This document shows positions 1 through 6,999 of a DNA stretch of 64,000 nt, one piece after another. The stretch spans positions 86,526 through 150,525 of the forward strand of contig LNEG01000009.1 of assembly GCA_001464865.1 (NCBI GenBank), read 5' to 3'. Every line of letters starts with the position of its first letter. The first letter of the stretch is position 1. The position numbers and the translations under genes were made by a program. A model generated the notes under the pieces. The model searched no databases. It was not told the DNA's origin and saw only the letters and a program-made list of their open reading frames with translations. This DNA is from Burkholderiales bacterium Ga0074133. Lineage in GTDB: Bacteria; Pseudomonadota; Gammaproteobacteria; Burkholderiales; Burkholderiaceae_C.

Positions 1-100
1 CCGATGCAACCGGCGTCAAGGTCGAAACCACTGACTCCGTGAAATCTTCCTCAAAGAGGTCGATCTGGGCGAATGCGGTCTGGTTGCTGGCGAAATCCAT
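1..100 (-). CDS. Partial CDS at left edge, unknown protein with QIDLF motif
   Basis: The minus strand opens with ATG at 100 and stays open to the window edge, giving 33 residues of N-terminus that begin MDFASNQTAFAQIDLFEED. The gene continues beyond the window, so its function is unknown. The start is supported by operator A 11 bp upstream, the same arrangement as at other backbone genes here. Residues 12-16 (QIDLF) resemble a sliding-clamp binding pentapeptide, and the stretch FAQIDLFE is close to the N-terminus of the sigma factor at 30444-32012 (FAQLDLFD). It could be a chance open frame, but the promoter context argues for a real gene. Confidence 0.5.
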   Translation of the reverse strand, partial: MDFASNQTAFAQIDLFEEDFTESVVSTLTPVAS

Positions 101-110
101 CGGTAAGCCT

Positions 111-132
111 GTGTATGAGGTAGTACATACAC
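111..132. promoter_or_regulatory. Operator A of the 22-bp family
   Basis: Perfect inverted repeat GTGTATG-N8-CATACAC, matching GYGTA-N12-TACRC on both arms. A GATATC lies 2 bp further upstream (135-140) with respect to the minus-strand gene starting at 100. It is the most symmetric member of the family, which suggests that a dimeric regulator binds the site. Confidence 0.7.
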
Positions 133-192
133 AAGATATCCGAATCGATCAGCGGCTGCATTTTTGCTTCTCAGGCCTCGCTCAAAGGATCC

Positions 193-510
193 TCACAAAC
201 GGGGAGCCAGGCTTGGGAAGCTGATCAGATCCCAGGGGATTGTGACTTCATGATGCTTTTTCATCAGTTCAACGAAGTGGCGCCAGGCTTCAGGGCCTGC
301 TGGCTCATGGCTGCAGCTCAAGCACTGCTCCCCACCGGCCATCTGATCCGTCATCGTGCGGTGCACATCGATGCCGAACTGCTTGGAGAAGCGCCCGACG
401 GTGCTTCCATCTGTGAGCGAATGGACCCACACCGTGCCACCGTCATTGGAAACCTGGATCTGGTCTTCGGCGGCCATCTCGGGCAATTCAGTGTTGACGC
501 TGTGTGTCAT
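193..510 (-). CDS. Conserved small hypothetical protein
   Basis: 105 residues from ATG at 510, which overlaps the stop of the upstream gene by 4 nt (ATGA), so the two are probably translationally coupled. The frame is open further upstream, but the coupling fixes the start. The sequence contains SNDGGTVWVHSLTDGSTVGRF and a CLSCSH cluster followed by EAWRHFVELMKKHHEV, a pattern I associate with small uncharacterised phage and plasmid proteins. CxxC plus His could bind a metal. It is the last gene of the minus-strand small-gene operon. Function unknown. Confidence 0.75.
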   Translation of the reverse strand: MTHSVNTELPEMAAEDQIQVSNDGGTVWVHSLTDGSTVGRFSKQFGIDVHRTMTDQMAGGEQCLSCSHEPAGPEAWRHFVELMKKHHEVTIPWDLISFPSLAPRL

Positions 511-728
511 TTCGCCCGCGTGGACTCGCGGTTTTTGGAAGTGAGTGCACTGACTGCGATAGCCAGCGCCATGAGGATGAACGGAGCGAGGGCCGCCAAA
601 GCTGCCCACCATGGCCAATTCAGTGGAGAGCCGAGCATCCATGCAGTGTCGAAGTCGATCTTTGCCCATCCATAAATGAAGAGGAGGAGGACGTTGAAGC
701 AGATGAGGAAGTTGGCGATCCGAAGCAT
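507..728 (-). CDS. Small membrane protein
   Basis: 73 residues starting at MLRIANFLICFN, with AAGGA about 9 nt upstream in place of the longer frame start at 776. Two hydrophobic segments are evident, residues about 3-20 and about 38-60, so this is a two-pass inner-membrane protein with a short basic tail. It shares the ATGA overlap with the downstream gene at 193-510. Family and function are not recognised. Confidence 0.7.
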   Translation of the reverse strand: MLRIANFLICFNVLLLFIYGWAKIDFDTAWMLGSPLNWPWWAALAALAPFILMALAIAVSALTSKNRESTRAK

Positions 729-766
729 TGAAGTCCTTGAGGAATAGGTTTGTAGTAAGAAAAGGC

Positions 767-1210
767 CTACCGGCATTCCTTGAGAGCCGGGTGATCGGGG
801 TCAACCCCATGTGCGATGGCCATCTCGCGGTATCCCTCGAACAGCGCGCGTCCGTCTTCCTGCACGTCGTTCTGGATCCGACCATGCATGCGGTCCAGTC
901 GCACAGCGAGGTTGTGGTCGGCGCCGCGCAGAAGGAACCCGGCACAGGTCGCTGGGTTGCCAACCCCTGACTCGTGACAGGCAAATCGGTGGGTGCTCAG
1001 GTCGTGCGCGGTGCCAGCCGAGTGCACGAAGGCTTCCGCCGGGAAGTCCCCAGCGTTTTCTACAACCCATGGGCACGGGCCACAGGGCTTGCGTCGGTAG
1101 GCGCCGCTGCCACCGGTCAATGTCACCACCTGCTCGCGCTCACCCGCCGGGCGAATCCTGGTGATGTTGACCTCGGTACGGGCTCGCTTTGCTTTGGGTG
1201 CGGGGCTCAT
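767..1210 (-). CDS. DUF6283-like Cys-rich protein
   Basis: 147 residues from ATG at 1210, overlapping the upstream gene by 4 nt. The sequence has RRKPCGPCPW near residues 40-48, then FACHES near 77-81 and CAGFL near 89-93. The CxxCPW, CH and CxGFL spacing is the signature of the DUF6283 family found in phages and plasmids, probably a small zinc-binding fold. No enzymatic role is known. Its neighbours are unknown genes in the same coupled operon. The family assignment rests on the Cys pattern only. Confidence 0.75.
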   Translation of the reverse strand: MSPAPKAKRARTEVNITRIRPAGEREQVVTLTGGSGAYRRKPCGPCPWVVENAGDFPAEAFVHSAGTAHDLSTHRFACHESGVGNPATCAGFLLRGADHNLAVRLDRMHGRIQNDVQEDGRALFEGYREMAIAHGVDPDHPALKECR

Positions 1211-1506
1211 GCAAGGACCGCCTTCGCCGCTTCCTTGCGCATGTGGTCGACTATGTAGTGGGCCCACTTGCTCCCGTAGTCCACGTGGCCACAAGCACAA
1301 CACTCGGCCAGCTCCACAGCTTTGGCGGTCGGAATAGGCCAGCCGCACTGTCGAGCCTGCTCGTTTGCCGCGCTCTGAACAGCACCACGCTCGAGATCAA
1401 TCCAGGTCAGGCCTGGGCGCGTCTTGCGCTTCGAAGCCTCGATCTGAAACGCGTCGTAGATGGCTTGAGCGGGGCCAGGCCGTGGGCGAAAGGGATCGTG
1501 GGTCAT
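1207..1506 (-). CDS. Hypothetical protein
   Basis: 99 residues, coupled by 4-nt overlaps at both ends (ATGA at 1207-1210 and 1503-1506). It contains one Cys cluster, ECCACGHVDYG near residues 68-78, and GLTWIDLERGAVQSAAN near 32-48. The CxCGH pattern suggests a possible metal-binding knuckle, but no family is recognised. Confidence 0.7.
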   Translation of the reverse strand: MTHDPFRPRPGPAQAIYDAFQIEASKRKTRPGLTWIDLERGAVQSAANEQARQCGWPIPTAKAVELAECCACGHVDYGSKWAHYIVDHMRKEAAKAVLA

Positions 1507-1820
1507 GAGTTCTCCGTACGGTCCTTGAGGGCCTTGAGGCAGCGTTCGTGTGCTGCCTCACACCGCTCGGGGTAGCGGATTGAGGATGTGTCGCCAACCA
1601 TCACCTCAGCAAAGGTCTTCGTAATGGCCACGTGCCGCTGCACGGACGACTTGCTGGCGGATTTAGGAAGCCCCTCCAGAGTCGCGGCCTGGCACGACGC
1701 GAGGTAGGCGAGCCCATTCTGAAGGCTGGATGCCGCCCTGAGCAGGGCAACGAGATCCTCTTCAGGAATGGCTTCTTTGCGGGCAAGCATCCCGTAGTAG
1801 CGCTGGAAGTCGATGAGCAT
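1503..1820 (-). CDS. Hypothetical protein
   Basis: 105 residues from ATG at 1820, 10 nt after the upstream gene ends. The protein looks wholly alpha-helical (for example LVALLRAASSLQNGLAYLAS) with no membrane segment. It overlaps the next gene by 4 nt, so it belongs to the same transcript. Function not recognised. Confidence 0.7.
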   Translation of the reverse strand: MLIDFQRYYGMLARKEAIPEEDLVALLRAASSLQNGLAYLASCQAATLEGLPKSASKSSVQRHVAITKTFAEVMVGDTSSIRYPERCEAAHERCLKALKDRTENS

Positions 1821-1830
1821 GGCGTCTCGA

Positions 1831-2190
1831 TCAGGCGATTTTGCCGCCAGCGGCTTTCACAGCCGCCTTCACTGTATCGAGCTTGTCTTTGTCACAGCTG
1901 ACCACAAAGCTGGTCGTGGTCTGCTCTTTCAACCAGCGACGAAGGTAGCTGTCCAGGGCGGGCTCCTCGGAGCCAACCACTGGCCCGTAGACCATGCCAC
2001 CCTCAACCGATACCTGAGCGTCATCTGCAACGTCTGCCATGTCGAAGTTCTCATCCTTCTCCTTGCCGTCGATGAGGATGACTTCGTCGTCGTGCCAAGT
2101 GGACGGATCTGTCACGTCGGCGGTGTGAGTCCAATATCTGGGGTCGCTGTAGAAGCGTTTGAACTGTTCACCAGTGCATTTGACGGCCAT
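1831..2190 (-). CDS. Hypothetical protein
   Basis: 119 residues starting MAVKCTGEQFKRFYSDP. It is acidic in the middle (DEVILIDGKEKDENFDMADV) and has a C-terminal helix with Lys and Ala. The sequence is soluble. It probably lies at or near the head of the minus-strand small-gene operon, with the short frame at 2239-2430 as a possible first gene. No family is recognised. Confidence 0.75.
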   Translation of the reverse strand: MAVKCTGEQFKRFYSDPRYWTHTADVTDPSTWHDDEVILIDGKEKDENFDMADVADDAQVSVEGGMVYGPVVGSEEPALDSYLRRWLKEQTTTSFVVSCDKDKLDTVKAAVKAAGGKIA

Positions 2191-2238
2191 GTGCTGCTTT
2201 CAGTTGTCGGTTGAGATGATTTTCTATGCTACGCAGCG

Positions 2239-2430
2239 TCAAGGAGCCACGGCTGCCTGCGACTCCATCACCGATGTCTCAATCGAACGACGGGCATCCT
2301 GTCGCGCGCTGTGGCGCGCAGCCTTTGACGCCTTCTTCGCCGCGGCGCGGGGCTGGTCGGCAGTCTTGTGGTGAATGTCCTGACCACCAACTGTTCGGCC
2401 GCCATTCGTCAAAGGTGTGTATGGCCTCAT
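2239..2430 (-). CDS. Possible small basic protein, first gene of operon
   Basis: 63 residues starting MRPYTPLTNGGRTVGGQDIH, followed by an Ala/Lys/Arg-rich helical stretch (AAAKKASKAARHSARQDARR). It sits 48 nt upstream of the 1831-2190 gene and 24 bp downstream of operator B, which is where the first gene of the operon would be expected. It is short and has no family, and the ribosome site is weak, so it may not be translated. Confidence 0.5.
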   Translation of the reverse strand: MRPYTPLTNGGRTVGGQDIHHKTADQPRAAAKKASKAARHSARQDARRSIETSVMESQAAVAP

Positions 2431-2453
2431 GCTGTTCGTCCAGTTGTGTCGGC

Positions 2454-2486
2454 TGCTCGGGGATATCTGTTACACACAAAGATATC
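2454..2486 (-). promoter_or_regulatory. Operator B of the 22-bp family
   Basis: Read on the minus strand, one good arm (GTGTA at 2471-2475) is followed by the core ACAGATATC and a poor second arm, very like operator J. GATATC copies at 2462-2467 and 2481-2486 flank the arm. The site is 24 bp upstream of the minus-strand start at 2430. Confidence 0.5.
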
Positions 2487-2639
2487 TGGAAAAACCCATG
2501 GCGACAACGGAACGCAAGAGCCGCCGCTGTTCGTCGGCTTCCCACATTTGGGGGATGGATGGGCTGAGGATTTAGACGCAATCTCCGGCTGGGGGAAGGT
2601 GAGTGGGCCATCTTGCCAGCGCACACCGGGGGAAAAGCC

Positions 2640-3494
2640 ATGAAAAAAGCGTTCTTACTGTTCGCCGCAGTCGTTTGTTCGGTGTTGGCCGGTTGCGCCT
2701 CGGGGCCCTCGCCATCTGGCACCAAGGCTGAGGTCGGAGATGCAGGAATTGGATTCGGGTACTACCCGCTGGACCCGATGCCGGTAAAGACCACAGTCAC
2801 TGACAAAGCGGCCGTGTTGAAGCTGCTTCCGGACGAAACGATCCGCATGGCCATCGGTGAAGAGCTGCGCGAGGGCGGCATCACGTTCGGCCCAGCTCGC
2901 ACCGGCGTAGCAAACCGCAACTACGTCGTCATCGTCGACTACATGAAGTACACAACCCAGGTGCTTCCAGCCAAGACATACACAGACTCAACAACCCGCA
3001 AGAAGCTTGCAGTTCTGAGCCCGAAGGCCGATGAGGTCAATGCATCTGTCCCCATCTACATCGGCATTGGCTTGCGAATGACGGCATCAATCCGTGTTTT
3101 GAAGGGCGAAGTTGACCTGGGTAATCTGTTTGGTTTGGGCGCAGCGGCCAAGGCCGAACAGATCACTGGCACCCTGATCGTTCAGAACATGGGCATCGGT
3201 TCGCGCACCACGACCGATCTGTTACCCATGCCCAGCTCCATCAACGACGCTTCGATTCAGGCCGCCATCATCGCCCTCTCGGCCATCAAAGCAAAGGTCT
3301 ACGACGCCGAAGATCCGGTGCCCAGGGTATTGGGCATCTACAACACCCTGGGAGGCACCCAGGAGACCATCAACATGATCATCGGTGACGTTCTCCTGAA
3401 TGCCCCCCCATTTCCGCCAGGGCCTGGGACGGTAAAAACATCCCAGACCACGCAGCCAGCGGCTGGAGCCGTTGCCGCCGGCGCCGCGCAGTAA
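2640..3494 (+). CDS. Secreted lipoprotein, unknown function
   Basis: 284 residues from ATG at 2640 with GGGGGAAAAG just upstream. The N-terminus is a type II signal peptide: two Lys, a hydrophobic run and the lipobox LAGC near residue 18, followed by SGPS, so the mature protein is predicted to be lipid-anchored. The rest is soluble and mostly beta-like, ending in an Ala/Pro/Thr-rich tail. It is the only plus-strand gene between two minus-strand blocks and converges on the orphan at 3509-6904. It may be an outer-membrane accessory of the transfer or pilus machinery, but nothing in the sequence shows that. Confidence 0.8.
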   Translation: MKKAFLLFAAVVCSVLAGCASGPSPSGTKAEVGDAGIGFGYYPLDPMPVKTTVTDKAAVLKLLPDETIRMAIGEELREGGITFGPARTGVANRNYVVIVDYMKYTTQVLPAKTYTDSTTRKKLAVLSPKADEVNASVPIYIGIGLRMTASIRVLKGEVDLGNLFGLGAAAKAEQITGTLIVQNMGIGSRTTTDLLPMPSSINDASIQAAIIALSAIKAKVYDAEDPVPRVLGIYNTLGGTQETINMIIGDVLLNAPPFPPGPGTVKTSQTTQPAAGAVAAGAAQ

Positions 3495-3508
3495 GTCCTA
3501 GCGGCTGC

Positions 3509-6500
3509 TCAGACCTTCTGGCGACTCCTGAAAACCTTGTTAGCCACGCTGCGTCCTTGCTCGTGGTTCCACACAAGGGGGGAGAGCACCAAAGCGCCCG
3601 GTCTCTTCGGCTCGTAGCGCTGCTCACGTACCGCCTTGATCTTTTCTGGAGACCCATCACCGAACGGACGTTCTGCGTCACGAAGGCGCTCGGGGAGCGC
3701 TTTGTGGAAGGAGCGCCGCAAGGCAGGGTTCACGCCGGCGAGGTTTTCGAAAGCCCTGTTCAAGGAGACGGGGAAATGCTGCTCTCGCTCGACCTGGGGC
3801 TTGCCACCATCATCACGTCGCTGTCGGCGTGTCGTGCGATGACCAAAGCCAAACGGAGTAGTCAACTCCTTGCGCGTCCTCCCTCCGCGGGGGTGGGTCT
3901 CAACAAAGCACCACGGAGTCTGCACGATCTCCAGCGCCGGCTCATGTTGATTCACAACCGAAGTGATCGGGCGCTTCATCCCAGCCAGTTTCCACTCAAC
4001 AGGACTTGAGAGATCGTGGCGTGATGCATTCGAGCGATGAGCGATGGATCGGAATCGATCCTTTTGCTCCTGCGAGCCATAGGTGTAGACAAAACGAGGT
4101 GCGAGGCACTCTGCGTAGATGAACACAGGACTCGACTCCAGGGTGCGCTGGTACACCGCCACGGGGATCGCAAAATAGGTTTCCGAGTAGTAGGTTTTGC
4201 CCACGACCTTTTCACGGTACCCGCGAAGGACGGCTGAAAAAGTGTCCTCGTCAATCCTGCCTTCGCCTGGAGATGAAGCCCCAGCGAGCAGGACATCCTT
4301 CCAGCGCTCGGCGGCCTTGAGGTCCACCAGAAACGCGGCAACGTCCTTCAGACGCGCAGGTTCTGCGCAGGGCTGCAGCCAGGCGGCCATGGCTGGCCAC
4401 TCGATGACCACCTCCTCGGCAGAGCTCTGCACAGCTTGCTCGATCCAGACCAAAGCACTGGATGTGCTCTCCAGCTTGCTCTTCTTCATGGCAACCGAGT
4501 GCCGCTTCACCCAGCCCCAGTGCAGCGCATCGCCGTAGGGCGCGCGATCCTTATCAGTCGCAACGGTGTACAGCGCAAGCCTCGTCTTGCCGGTACGCAC
4601 CAGACGCAGTGGTGCCTCTCCCAGAGCCTCGGCCAGCGCCAAAGCCTGAGCCTCGATCGTCTCCGCCAGCGTTTTGCTGGGGAACATGAGGGTGAGGATC
4701 TCATTGACCTGGGACATCTCACTCAGCGATGGAGCCGCAATACCGCGTCGATCAGCTCGCCAGGTGGCGATCGCATCCTCAATGGCGCCATCGACCTTCT
4801 CCTCCGAGAGCACCTTGTTGTCCACTGCCGCAGCGCGCAGGTAGGCCCTCAGCTCCGCCTGATCAGCTTCGTCCTGGATCAAAACCTCTTCGACGCGCCG
4901 CAGGGTCCGAATCCACGAGATGTTGCTGGTGCGGTGGCGCCGGCTGTAGAGGTACGAGCGGACCTCTGAGAGTTGAACCCTGTCCACGCACAGGTACCAG
5001 TTCCCATGCTCCTTCTGGTAGTCGGGGCCGTCCAGCCAGGCGGTGGCCATCATCTTGTCGCGTGGCTCATTGATGTCGACGCATGGAACCTGCACCCGGT
5101 GAAAGCCTTTCGAGACCGTCGCGATGAATTCACCGCGCATGGCCTCGATGGCCAGGCGCATCGACTTGCGGCCGGAGACGGCCTTGGTGACCTTGCCCAT
5201 CGTGGCCCCGGTGGCCAGCACGATGCGCGAGCCAGAGCGGATGAAGCTGTTGCGCTCGGCAATCCAGTCCTCCACGGGCACCACGTTGCCATGGTCCAGC
5301 ATCACCGCATGGTTTTCGTCTTCGATGAAGCGGAAGTACTGCTGCTGGAACTCGCGGCTCATGAACTTCAGGCCGAGCTCGCGGGGGTAGAAGTCACCAA
5401 AGAGCTGATCCCGGTGATCCAGGCCGCACAGCAGGATCAGGAAACGCTTGTAGACCAAGGCCAGGTCGTCGTGACGCTCCTTCGATTTCGCAAAGCGGAT
5501 GTCGTTGAGGCCGATCTTGGTTCCGTCCACGCCGCAGAAAGGGGCGTCCATTTCGTCGAACGTGGGGAACAGCCGGCGCGCCGCTTCATGCGATGGCTCT
5601 TCGGAATACACCACGTGGATGTTCTCGCCGTTGCTCACGAGCAGGAACACCTGCTGGTTCGCCAGCTTCTTCATCAATGCGTCGTACCAGTGGGTCTCGC
5701 GCCCGTAGTCGACATCTCGCCGCGTCACCGCCATGGACACGACACATCTGCCCAATGGCAGCACTTGGTCCAGCAGCTTGCGGTTGGCGATTAGTTGTTC
5801 GAAGAACACTTCACGGCTTGTGTAGTCGAAGTCATCCTCGACATGCGACCACGTCGAAAGCTCTTCATCCATGTAGCGTTTTCCCTGAATCAAGGCCAAC
5901 GGAAGGTCCGTGGGCGCATCCTTGCCCGTGGCCAGGGTCACCACGGTCACGCTGTCGCCGGTGTAGAGCTTCAGGGACTCGATCCCCTGGGAAAGCGTTT
6001 TCACCAAGGTGATGGCGTCACGCGACTTGGCCAGGGCGACCTGAGGCTTCTCGGCGTAGTAGGGCGTCAGCGCCTTCATGTACTCCGACATCACCTTGGT
6101 GCGGTCGGTGAGCCACTTGGAGGCAGCCGTGGCAATGGCGATTCGACGCCCAGCTTCAATGCTGAGGTCGCGCACGCCGTCGGAGCTGATCCCCTCGGAG
6201 ATCATGACGTCAACGCTGTCGCTGATGGTGCTGCGGCGAATCGCGATGGGGTTGCCCTTGGCCGCCGAGCGGCGCCCGGCTCGACGATGGATGCGTCGAA
6301 TGTCCTGATCACGCTTCTCAGCGGACTGGGTCTCGGCCTGGGCCTTGGCAACCTCTTGCTGCGCGAACGCCTGCACAGCCTCTTCAGCGGCCTCACGAAC
6401 GCCTGGCAGCGCCAATGGATTCACGGAGGCCTCGGCCATCTCCTTCTGCACGTCCGAGATCTTGGTCATGAGCTCTGCCTGTTCGCGCGCGCGGATGGCG

Positions 6501-6904
6501 TCAGCCTCGGCATCATCGATCGGCTCCCACCCTTCGATGAATTCATCGATCAGGAAGGTGAAAACATCGGAACCCCCATCGCGGGGATGTTCAAGGACGT
6601 CCACCGAGTGAACCTTGCCCTCATGCTCATGTACCGACAGCAGCAGGTGCGCATCACCCTCGTGGAAGGTACGGTGGTAAGACGTATAGCGGGGCAGCGA
6701 CCTCTTGACCTCAACCTTCACACGCCAGTAGCGACCAGGCTCCAGGACCTCGTGGCGCTCAATCCTCTGCATGGACCCGTCGACGTCGATGAAGTCATCG
6801 TCGGTGCGGTGATCAACGACCCGCAGAGCTTGGGGCCGTCCGGCGGCCCGGGGGGCAGACTGCTCAATGCCGTCATGCGATTCGTCGTCAAATTCGATGC
6901 CCAT
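3509..6904 (-). CDS. Large orphan protein, 1131 residues
   Basis: Start chosen at MGIEFDDESHD (ATG at 6904), 15 bp downstream of operator C; an in-frame start 87 nt upstream would place the operator inside the gene. The protein is soluble, with no membrane segment. An Ala/Glu/Gln-rich coiled-coil-like stretch spans residues about 135-215 and a very basic patch RRIHRRAGRRSAAKG follows near 205-220. The C-terminal 150 residues are rich in Arg and Pro. No Walker, nuclease or other catalytic motif that I recognise is visible. It is followed by a convergent lipoprotein gene. Size and dedicated promoter suggest a core element function, possibly in DNA or transfer metabolism (inference). Confidence 0.8.
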   Translation of the reverse strand: MGIEFDDESHDGIEQSAPRAAGRPQALRVVDHRTDDDFIDVDGSMQRIERHEVLEPGRYWRVKVEVKRSLPRYTSYHRTFHEGDAHLLLSVHEHEGKVHSVDVLEHPRDGGSDVFTFLIDEFIEGWEPIDDAEADAIRAREQAELMTKISDVQKEMAEASVNPLALPGVREAAEEAVQAFAQQEVAKAQAETQSAEKRDQDIRRIHRRAGRRSAAKGNPIAIRRSTISDSVDVMISEGISSDGVRDLSIEAGRRIAIATAASKWLTDRTKVMSEYMKALTPYYAEKPQVALAKSRDAITLVKTLSQGIESLKLYTGDSVTVVTLATGKDAPTDLPLALIQGKRYMDEELSTWSHVEDDFDYTSREVFFEQLIANRKLLDQVLPLGRCVVSMAVTRRDVDYGRETHWYDALMKKLANQQVFLLVSNGENIHVVYSEEPSHEAARRLFPTFDEMDAPFCGVDGTKIGLNDIRFAKSKERHDDLALVYKRFLILLCGLDHRDQLFGDFYPRELGLKFMSREFQQQYFRFIEDENHAVMLDHGNVVPVEDWIAERNSFIRSGSRIVLATGATMGKVTKAVSGRKSMRLAIEAMRGEFIATVSKGFHRVQVPCVDINEPRDKMMATAWLDGPDYQKEHGNWYLCVDRVQLSEVRSYLYSRRHRTSNISWIRTLRRVEEVLIQDEADQAELRAYLRAAAVDNKVLSEEKVDGAIEDAIATWRADRRGIAAPSLSEMSQVNEILTLMFPSKTLAETIEAQALALAEALGEAPLRLVRTGKTRLALYTVATDKDRAPYGDALHWGWVKRHSVAMKKSKLESTSSALVWIEQAVQSSAEEVVIEWPAMAAWLQPCAEPARLKDVAAFLVDLKAAERWKDVLLAGASSPGEGRIDEDTFSAVLRGYREKVVGKTYYSETYFAIPVAVYQRTLESSPVFIYAECLAPRFVYTYGSQEQKDRFRSIAHRSNASRHDLSSPVEWKLAGMKRPITSVVNQHEPALEIVQTPWCFVETHPRGGRTRKELTTPFGFGHRTTRRQRRDDGGKPQVEREQHFPVSLNRAFENLAGVNPALRRSFHKALPERLRDAERPFGDGSPEKIKAVREQRYEPKRPGALVLSPLVWNHEQGRSVANKVFRSRQKV

Positions 6905-6918
6905 GGTCCGATTTCCGT

Positions 6919-6940
6919 GTGTATGAGATATACACAAAAG
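6919..6940. promoter_or_regulatory. Operator C of the 22-bp family
   Basis: Contains GTGTATGAGATATACAC, an inverted repeat of GTGTAT/ATACAC arms, with GATATC immediately adjoining at 6941-6946. It lies 15 bp upstream of the minus-strand start at 6904, so a bound regulator would cover the promoter and the transcription start. Confidence 0.7.
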
Positions 6941-6999
6941 GATATCGGATCGGACCTTCAGCGACAACACGCGGTGCACCGCCGAAGCCATTCAGTCCG

